From the NCBI GenBank assembly GCA_028565635.1, contig JAOXYB010045692.1, positions 1-12,372 of the forward strand: a stretch of 12,372 nt of DNA, written 5' to 3'. Both the position numbers and the translations under genes were made by a program. Under the pieces are notes generated by a model that worked only from the letters and a program-made list of their open reading frames with translations, was not told where the DNA came from and ran no database searches. This document shows, piece by piece, positions 10,301 through 12,372 of this stretch (position 1 is its first letter; every line of letters starts with the position of its first letter). Origin of the DNA: Phoronis ovalis. Lineage: Eukaryota > Phoronida > Phoronidae.

Positions 10301-12035
10301 TTTAAGCGGTTTCAAATAAACCTATCTTAGATTTGTTGTTATATGCTTGGGTGCACAGGATTTTTCTTCTTATATGTCATCTACGTAAACTATCGATCTT
10401 CTTGTCTTTTGTATAAAAATGTCACTGTCATCAATTTGTTGCATACTCCAGCATGGATTTCTGTTTTTGCTTTATATTTAGTCCTACAAAGAACACAGGA
10501 AGTCCTGTGGCTAGCGGCAAAGGTCGGGAACCAGTTGAGACACCAGTCAGCCCAATAGAAAAGAAAGACGAAGAAAAAGAAGTTGAAACCCCCAGTAGTA
10601 CTGAAGCATTAAAGAAATCGACTTCTAAAGAACGACCAAGGTAAATGCAGAGAATACACAAATCAATTACGTAGTATCATTTTTATTCACAAAATCTCTT
10701 CTATAATTTATTAACCACTTCATGTAAAAAAGAATCCATGTTTTACTGAAATGTTGATTCACGTTAGAACTATCAGGTGTATATGCTCACATATTGTAAT
10801 TAGCATATTTATAAGATTAAGTTGGAACAATGCATGTATTATACTGTCTAGTAACTTATAATAAATCTGATACCAATTTCTTTCTAGTACTCCACCAACA
10901 AGGCCACAGGCATTTGAAGAATTCAAACAAGAAAGAGGCAGTGAAATCAATAGAATTTTGACAGAAAATAAGGACATTTTGTCAAAGAAGAAGACAGAAT
11001 ATGCTAATCGTGCTCGACAAATTAACACAATTAAATTGGATATTGACAGCACACGGGAAGAATTAGAACAATTGAAGACAGAAAGGGAAGCACAAGGTAA
11101 ATAGTTTTTTTGAAGATCCATTATTTTCATTCCCGGTTTTTGAACATTTATTTGCTTCATCAACAATGATTTTGCATAGCTGGACATGCTTTTCATGTAG
11201 ATAGGGTGTATTTCCCCATGCAACTCTTGTCATAATATATTTTGTAATCTATCATTTTCTGAGTGCACTATATAGTGCAATGTCTCGGTTTAGATAATTT
11301 TTTTGTATTTGATTCGTGAATTTTAACCAAGAAAATGTCAAACTTAACCTAGAATCCATCAAGACCACTTCCTTATATTTATATCATGTTCTTTTCTATA
11401 TCCAGGTTTTACCTACAATGAAGATGGTGAAGCTATAATTAGCGAGGAAGAGTTTTTACAAATTAAAAAACTGAAGGACTTAAAACAAGCATACAGAAAT
11501 GATTACGATGACTTGAAACATATGAAATCTGAAGTTCAGTACTGTCAAAAATTGGTAGATCAATGCAGACATAAGTTAATTCAAGGTAGGCGTTTGAATG
11601 AAGATTAATATTTGTTATTAAACTTTTAAGATGCAACATTTAAAAATGTTGCATGAATTGAAAATGTATAGAATATATCTTTGTTATGGAAAATACATTG
11701 AAGCTTATACCATTAAATATTATAACATTTTAAGATATGTTACAACAACTATGCAAACAAATCTGTATTCCAGCAATGACTGATTCTCTGATACATTTAC
11801 TTTCATTTCTGATATGGATTGAGTAACAGAGATCAGGACAGTTACTGGATTTTTACACGTTATTTCAAAATTATTCCAAACTGAATTTTCTCACTTTTCT
11901 AGTTATTGTTGATATTTTCTTATTTCAGAGTTTGATAACTGGTACTGTGAAAGCTTCCTTACAGATGATAATCTGACGAGTGCCCAAGTTGGCTGGGGTT
12001 TACGTGCCGGTACAGTGTATAATCCTAATGGCGTG
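1277..12035 (+). CDS. KIF9: Kinesin-like protein KIF9 (kinesin-9A), 18 exons seen, 3' end beyond window
   Basis: This is a plus-end-directed microtubule motor of motile cilia and flagella; the kinesin-9 family is known from the axonemal central apparatus and from sperm motility. Join: 1277-1369, 1552-1717, 2824-2977, 3376-3559, 3918-4094, 4357-4647, 5055-5123, 5332-5492, 5798-5888, (6408-6479), 7286-7458, 7662-7727, 8396-8509, 9042-9155, 10482-10640, 10888-11096, 11406-11585, 11929-12035. All introns are GT-AG and all phases match, giving 2580 nt or 860 codons. Motor motifs: P-loop GQTGAGKT (93-100), switch I NKNSSRSH (212-219), switch II DLAGSE (247-252), YINKSL (269-274), HIPFRQTKLTH (291-301). 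The tail matches the KIF9 family: YTLID, LVGE..G..FG.GVAP, TPP.RP.AFEEFK.E.GSEINRI, EEEF..I.KLKDLK, YCQ.LVDQCRH. It resembles KIF9 rather than KIF6 throughout. No frameshift or internal stop is seen. The C-terminus lies outside the window. Inclusion of the bracketed exon and of both duplicated exons is inferred. Confidence 0.95.
1552..1717 (+). CDS. KIF9: KIF9 coding exon 2 (residues 32-87)
   Basis: Acceptor TTGTAG, donor GTAAGC. It encodes the segment containing GVVNNQILDWSFKMDGILHN and ends in ALNGYNG, split in phase 1. The family pattern 'GVVNNQ..DW.F..DG.LH.ASQ' is kept, and this pattern distinguishes kinesin-9 from conventional kinesins, which have F.FD.VF in this place. Confidence 0.95.
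1718..2823 (+). other. KIF9 intron 2 of the coding region (1106 bp)
   Basis: AT-rich intron bounded by GTAAGC and TTTAACAG. The protein on either side (NGYNG, then TLMCYGQTGAGKT) is contiguous in the family, so no exon is expected inside. Short open frames here have no splice-bounded or recognisable content. I see no repeat family in it. Confidence 0.8.
2824..2977 (+). CDS. KIF9: KIF9 coding exon 3 with ATP-binding P-loop (residues 87-138)
   Basis: Encodes TLMCYGQTGAGKTFTVTGAT followed by ENYAHRGLIPRALQQ. The Walker A/P-loop GQTGAGKT, which binds the ATP phosphates, is at residues 93-100, and the RG.IPRAL helix follows. Acceptor TTTTAACAG; donor GTATGT. It begins in phase 1 and ends in phase 2 (AG|G, Arg138). 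Confidence 0.97.
2978..3375 (+). other. KIF9 coding intron 3 (398 bp), nothing else seen
   Basis: Intron between GTATGT and TCTCTCCACCAG. It contains short imperfect inverted and direct repeats around CTCCTAAACAGTTT (3236-3250) and AAACTGTTTGTTTCAG (3300-3315), but no coding segment. Confidence 0.7.
3376..3559 (+). CDS. KIF9: KIF9 coding exon 4 (residues 138-199)
   Basis: Encodes RVSYLEIYNETMFDLLQTLP and then GLTISEDETGVYVKGLSRH, ending in ALNLLFE. The VSYLEIYNE..FDLL core is a kinesin hallmark, and GVYVKGL precedes the switch I helix. Acceptor CACCAG, donor GTATTT. It ends in phase 0. Confidence 0.97.
3560..3917 (+). other. KIF9 coding intron 4 (358 bp), nothing else seen
   Basis: AT-rich intron with several A/T homopolymer runs, ending in GTGTCATTACAG. 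No coding segment or recognisable repeat. Confidence 0.7.
3918..4094 (+). CDS. KIF9: KIF9 coding exon 5 with switch I and switch II (residues 200-258)
   Basis: Encodes GETNRAIAAHTLNKNSSRSH, then the central strand and NFVDLAGSERLGKTK. Switch I NxxSSRSH (212-219) and switch II DLAGSE (247-252) sense the nucleotide state. All key residues are intact. Acceptor ATTACAG, donor GTTAGT; both ends are phase 0. Confidence 0.97.
4190..4261. repeat. 70-bp inverted-repeat module with paired CTCF-core-like motifs
   Basis: CACTAGATGGC (4191-4201, + strand) is mirrored by GCCATCTGGTG (4250-4260), with one mismatch across 11 bp. Both arms fit the core of the known CTCF consensus (CASYAGRKGGC), in convergent orientation. 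It lies in the intron between the switch II exon and the next motor exon. It may be a tiny inverted-repeat transposon, or a pair of architectural-protein sites, or both. Binding is inference only. Confidence 0.55.
4357..4647 (+). CDS. KIF9: KIF9 coding exon 6, end of motor domain (residues 259-355)
   Basis: Encodes SEGKTQQEAMYINKSLTFLE, then RRDHIPFRQTKLTHCLKDSI and GGNCSTLMVANIWGE. It closes with the terminal motor helix TISTLRFATRM and the neck start. YINKSL and PFRQTKLT are the main microtubule-binding segments of kinesins. Acceptor TTTCTAG, donor GTGAGT; phase 0 at both ends. Trp320 replaces the Tyr that human KIF9 has in NIYGEA. Confidence 0.97.
4648..5054 (+). other. KIF9 coding intron 6 (407 bp), nothing else seen
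   Basis: AT-rich intron between GTGAGT and GATTTCAG. No splice-bounded open segment and no recognisable repeat. Confidence 0.7.
5055..5123 (+). CDS. KIF9: KIF9 coding exon 7, neck coiled coil (residues 356-378)
   Basis: A 69-nt exon encoding IMVKKLEKEIRSLKQELAMH and then DTL. The heptad-like spacing of Leu/Ile and the family pattern MVK.LEKE...LKQELA.HD identify the neck helix. It is too short for an ORF scan and was found from its splice sites (TTTCAG, GTAAGT) and phase 0 at both ends. Confidence 0.95.
5332..5492 (+). CDS. KIF9: KIF9 coding exon 8 (residues 379-432)
   Basis: Encodes TNRSLVSYEPLSEQQKYEIK and continues through RRFIEGSLDEIDLVNIRQIQ to GVFDSFKEIC. It matches the KIF9 pattern 'TNR..V.Y.P...... 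RR.LEG.LDEID...LRQI..VF..F', a conserved region just after the neck. Acceptor TTGCAG, donor GTAAGT; it ends in phase 2 (CT|T, Leu432). Confidence 0.95.
5493..5797 (+). other. KIF9 coding intron 8 (305 bp), nothing else seen
   Basis: AT-rich intron between GTAAGT and TTTATAG. No coding segment apart from the read-through frame leading into the next exon. Confidence 0.7.
5798..5888 (+). CDS. KIF9: KIF9 coding exon 9 (residues 432-462)
   Basis: Encodes QMKDDLEVDLREKYTLIDKT and then DPEAIAAAQK. YTLID.....AI...QK is a conserved KIF9 signature. Acceptor TTTATAG, donor GTATAT; it ends in phase 0. In human KIF9 the next residues are AG, which here begin at 7286, so the segment at 6408-6479 would be an extra insertion. 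Confidence 0.95.
5889..6407 (+). other. KIF9 intron before candidate cassette exon (519 bp)
   Basis: AT-rich sequence with homopolymer runs near 6060 and 6260. No coding segment or repeat was recognised. Confidence 0.6.
6408..6479 (+). CDS. KIF9: Candidate KIF9 cassette exon 10 (24 codons, phase 0-0)
   Basis: Inside a phase-0 intron lies a 72-nt open segment. It is preceded by a pyrimidine-rich acceptor (TATTTCTACAG) and followed by a good donor (GTAAGA). It encodes 24 residues including DATSDTNISPAEAEARL, acidic and helix-prone. It is exactly a multiple of three, keeps the frame when included or skipped, and is more GC-rich than the intron around it. Human KIF9 has no equivalent residues here (QK is followed directly by AG). 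It may therefore be lineage-specific or alternatively spliced. Expression cannot be shown from sequence. If it is not an exon, nothing else explains the segment. Confidence 0.7.
6480..7285 (+). other. KIF9 intron after candidate cassette exon (806 bp)
   Basis: Strongly AT-rich, bounded by GTAAGA and TTCATAG. Open frames in it are short and compositionally intronic. No repeat family was recognised. Confidence 0.6.
7286..7458 (+). CDS. KIF9: KIF9 coding exon 11 (residues 487-544)
   Basis: Encodes AGVNIADDGTLVGETDGSSF and then GIGVAPKGNKAD, followed by an Ala/Lys/Arg/Ser-rich basic tract. The first half matches the KIF9 motif 'AG....DG.LVGE..G..FG.GVAP'; the second half is the start of the variable linker. 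Acceptor TTCATAG, donor GTTTGT. It ends in phase 2 (AG|), the first of the run of phase-2 junctions. Confidence 0.93.
7662..7727 (+). CDS. KIF9: KIF9 linker exon 12 (66 nt, phase 2-2)
   Basis: Encodes SGGDVHDTNNGREKKLSSGR and then TS plus the first two bases of an Arg codon. Acceptor TTTTGAAG, donor GTGAAT. The splice sites are only moderate, but the phase (AG|T joining upstream, CG| leaving) matches the flanking exons and the length is a multiple of three. It is low complexity, hydrophilic and probably disordered. It lies in the region where KIF9 orthologues vary in length, so homology cannot confirm it. Confidence 0.72.
7728..8395 (+). other. KIF9 intron 12 (668 bp), hosts a MITE-like element
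   Basis: Contains the inverted-repeat element described separately at 7959-8279, and the left edge of the tandem exon duplication from about 8303. No further splice-bounded open segment in the right phase was found. Confidence 0.65.
7959..8279. mobile_element. MITE-like element with terminal inverted repeats and 8-bp candidate target duplication
   Basis: The left end reads CCAGGGGGGTACTTAC followed after about 16 bases by GGGATGTGCC. The reverse complement of the right end reads CCAATGGGGTATTGAC followed by GGGATGTGCA. These imperfect inverted ends bound a ~305-bp AT-rich interior without coding capacity. ATTGAAAG occurs on both sides (7959-7966 and 8272-8279; one unmatched base at the right), as expected for an 8-bp target site duplication. 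An 8-bp duplication and CAGGGG-like ends are known for hAT-type DNA transposons, so a non-autonomous hAT-like MITE is the best guess. The superfamily is inference. Confidence 0.6.
8303..8945 (+). repeat. Tandem duplication, copy 1 (exon 13 plus flanking intron)
   Basis: Begins at CACTCAAGG and includes the acceptor tract, the 114-nt exon and about 430 bp of downstream intron. It is alignable by eye with copy 2 (about 8946-9835): shared landmarks are TTTAGTGAGAAA, ATTTAGTTTTCAGTATCA, CTGACAATGCCTCAAGGTTA, ACTATTTATAG, TCATAGTTTTGATTTT, TTCTTGTAACATTTGTGT and TAATTTAAGTT. Boundaries are approximate. Confidence 0.85.
8396..8509 (+). CDS. KIF9: KIF9 linker exon 13 (114 nt, phase 2-2; duplicate a)
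   Basis: Encodes 38 residues, starting SVVECYEKVKRLSKALKP and ending SVSDNASR. Acceptor TTATTTTTAG, donor GTTAAA (weak but GT). Upstream CG|T gives Arg, and it leaves in AG|. The paralogous exon at 9042-9155 has the same length, phase and termini, and about 25 of 37 aligned residues are identical. This strongly supports both being real coding exons. The middle (KRLSKALK) is basic; the end is Ser/Asp-rich. No domain was recognised. Confidence 0.85.
8510..9041 (+). other. KIF9 intron 13 (532 bp), duplicated intron sequence
   Basis: Its first ~430 bp are repeated after exon 14. The last ~95 bp, with the acceptor tract, repeat the sequence before exon 13. No other content was seen. Confidence 0.7.
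9042..9155 (+). CDS. KIF9: KIF9 linker exon 14 (114 nt, phase 2-2; duplicate b)
   Basis: Encodes 38 residues, starting SAVIECEKTKKLSKAVKP and ending STISDNASR. Acceptor TTATTTTTAG, donor GTTAAA, as in exon 13. Relative to exon 13 it has gained one codon (near residue 2) and lost one (the Tyr after Cys), so length and frame are preserved. The two copies may be spliced together in series, alternatively, or as mutually exclusive exons. Frame does not decide, since each is 3n. Confidence 0.85.
9156..10481 (+). other. KIF9 intron 14 (1326 bp)
   Basis: Contains the rest of duplication copy 2 with its ~185-bp insertion, then about 640 bp of AT-rich sequence. A small hairpin (ACCATTT/AAATGGT, near 9939-9954) is visible. 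No further phase-2 exon with acceptable splice sites and an open frame was found. Confidence 0.65.
9306..9490. mobile_element. Insertion in duplication copy 2, possibly a degenerate member of the GGGGATGTGCC repeat family
   Basis: This block has no counterpart in copy 1 and is less AT-rich than its surroundings. It contains TACGGGGATG (9335-9344), identical to a 10-mer at 12321-12330 in the repeat at the right edge. In both places a similar CCCAA-CCAA string follows 15-20 bases on. An insertion of the same repeat family fits. Loss of the block from copy 1 is the alternative. No intact coding or splice structure is visible. Confidence 0.4.
10482..10640 (+). CDS. KIF9: KIF9 linker exon 15 (159 nt, phase 2-2)
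   Basis: Encodes 53 residues: a Ser/Thr-Pro-containing start (SPTKNTGSPVASGKG), then EPVETPVSPIEKKDEEKEVE and a basic Ser/Thr-rich end (KKSTSKERPR). It is highly charged and probably disordered. Several SP and TP sites could be targets of proline-directed kinases (inference). Acceptor TATATTTAG, donor GTAAAT. Its composition is like the variable linker that precedes the conserved tail in KIF9. Confidence 0.88.
10888..11096 (+). CDS. KIF9: KIF9 coding exon 16, conserved tail (residues 695-765)
   Basis: Encodes STPPTRPQAFEEFKQERGSE, then INRILTENKDIL, and a long charged helix through TIKLDIDSTREELEQLK. It matches the KIF9 tail 'TPP.KP.AFEEFK.E.GSEINRI..ENK.IL'. The first residue completes a phase-2 codon (AG|T), and it ends in phase 1 (G|GT). 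Acceptor TTTCTAG, donor GTAAAT. Confidence 0.95.
11097..11405 (+). other. KIF9 coding intron 16 (309 bp) with a 16-bp perfect palindrome
   Basis: Intron between GTAAAT and TATATCCAG. At 11274-11289 it contains the perfect palindrome TGCACTATATAGTGCA. No coding segment in the sense strand. Confidence 0.75.
11406..11585 (+). CDS. KIF9: KIF9 coding exon 17, tail coiled coil (residues 765-825)
   Basis: A 180-nt, phase 1-1 exon encoding GFTYNEDGEAIISEEEFLQI, then KKLKDLKQAYRNDYDDLK and SEVQYCQKLVDQCRHKL. It matches the KIF9 pattern 'I.DEEEF..I.KLKDLK..YR..Y.DL...E.QYCQ.LVDQCRH.L', one of the best-conserved parts of the tail. Acceptor TATCCAG, donor GTAGGC. Confidence 0.96.
11586..11928 (+). other. 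KIF9 coding intron 17 (343 bp) with a strong hairpin
   Basis: Intron between GTAGGC and TATTTCAG. Forty-five bases after the donor lies a perfect inverted repeat with 11-bp arms and a 2-nt loop (11631-11654). No coding segment. Confidence 0.7.
11631..11654. repeat. Perfect 11-bp inverted repeat, 2-nt loop
   Basis: ATGCAACATTT-AA-AAATGTTGCAT has fully complementary arms and could fold as a hairpin in the pre-mRNA just downstream of exon 17. It has no T-tract or other context that would make it a recognised element. Confidence 0.7.
11929..12035 (+). CDS. KIF9: KIF9 coding exon 18, last exon in window (residues 825-860)
   Basis: Encodes EFDNWYCESFLTDDNLTSAQ and then VGWGLRAGTVYNPNGV. The EFD.WY.ESF block is conserved in KIF9 tails. 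It ends in phase 0 at a good donor (GTAAGT), and the frame is open to that point. At least one more exon with the stop codon must lie beyond the right edge; by comparison with human KIF9 I would expect roughly 60 more residues. Acceptor TATTTCAG. Confidence 0.94.
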
Positions 12036-12290
12036 GTAAGTTAAAAATATGTAATATAGTAGAAAAATATGGACCAAGAAACAGAAGGTTTCATTCCATG
12101 CTCTTGATACCTCTTTGACAGTACCATGCTGGTGTCATTGGACAAAGATTACTTATCAATCATAAATCGTAAATCACTGCCGTTTTTTCAAAAGATTTCA
12201 AAAAACGTATTTAAAATATTGTCAGAATTGCTTGACAGTGTTTGAATATGTTGAATTCATCAGTTTGTGGATGACTGATGTGAAGATGTG
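12036..12290 (+). other. KIF9 intron 18, left part
   Basis: AT-rich sequence after GTAAGT. No coding segment was recognised; the acceptor is outside the window. Confidence 0.6.
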
Positions 12291-12372
12291 CCCCTGGGGG
12301 GGTACTCAAGGTTTTTTGACTACGGGGATGTGCCGCGGAACCCAATCCAAAATGTTAGCTTGTGGTAGCAAA
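12291..12372. mobile_element. Dispersed repeat of the MITE-like family, truncated by window edge
   Basis: The sequence CCCCTGGGGGGGTACTCAAG, then ACTACGGGGATGTGCCGC, parallels the left end of the element at 7967 (CCAGGGGGGTACTTAC, then GGGATGTGCC), with the same spacing to within a few bases. It is therefore a second member of the same family, inserted in the last visible intron. Only about 80 bp are inside the window, so the far end and target duplication cannot be checked. Confidence 0.55.

Noticed and set aside
10759-11223. Longest open frame of the window, 154 codons on the minus strand
   Set aside because: It is antisense to KIF9 exon 16 and the introns beside it, and its translation resembles no known family.
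1-12372. CRISPR array, bacterial operon, phage or viral gene
   Set aside because: No regularly spaced repeats, no ribosome binding sites and no prokaryotic gene density. All convincing coding sequence is a spliced animal kinesin.

Overview
The window is a piece of an invertebrate animal genome. It holds most of one spliced gene on the + strand, the orthologue of kinesin family member 9 (KIF9, kinesin-9A). The evidence is a chain of short AT-flanked open segments with GT...AG boundaries. Joined in phase, they read as a complete kinesin motor followed by the characteristic KIF9 tail. AT-rich introns of 0.2-1.3 kb and a dispersed repeat of the 'gggggggtact...ggggatgtgcc' type suggest a mollusc, perhaps a bivalve. 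That assignment is inference, not proof. No bacterial, viral, tRNA or rRNA gene is present.

Layout. 1-250: tail of a probable tRNA-derived SINE, cut by the window edge. 250-700: AT-rich flank with a perfect palindrome. 700-927: candidate TATA-less promoter and 5' non-coding exon, with NRF1-like and forkhead-like motifs and a GTAAGT donor at 928. 1277-4647: six coding exons encoding the motor domain (residues 1-355). 5055-5888: three exons for the neck and first coiled coil. 6408-6479: a previously easy-to-miss 72-nt, phase-0 candidate cassette exon. 7286-7458: the conserved 'AG..DG.LVGE...FG.GVAP' segment and a basic linker. 7662-10640: a low-complexity linker built from four exons that all begin and end in phase 2. 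Two of these (8396-8509 and 9042-9155) are diverged tandem copies of one another. 10888-12035: three exons of the conserved KIF9 C-terminal coiled coil. The gene runs off the right edge: the last exon seen ends in a good donor and no stop codon is reached. Using every exon, the visible protein is 860 residues; human KIF9 is about 790 in total.

Mobile or repetitive material sits in the introns: a ~305-bp MITE-like element with imperfect terminal inverted repeats and an 8-bp candidate target duplication (7959-8279); a second member of that family at the right edge (12291-12372); a probable degenerate relative inside the second copy of the duplicated exon region (about 9306-9490); and a 70-bp inverted-repeat module carrying two opposed CTCF-core-like motifs (4190-4261).

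The most interesting biology is the modular linker of the kinesin. All five junctions from exon 11 to exon 16 are phase 2 with T as first exon base. Any combination of the four intermediate exons therefore keeps the reading frame, and one of them has been duplicated and kept open with compensating 3-nt indels. A further phase-0 exon could be inserted just before it. This would give a ciliary kinesin with a tunable linker between motor/neck and tail. Whether the exons are actually alternatively used needs RNA data.
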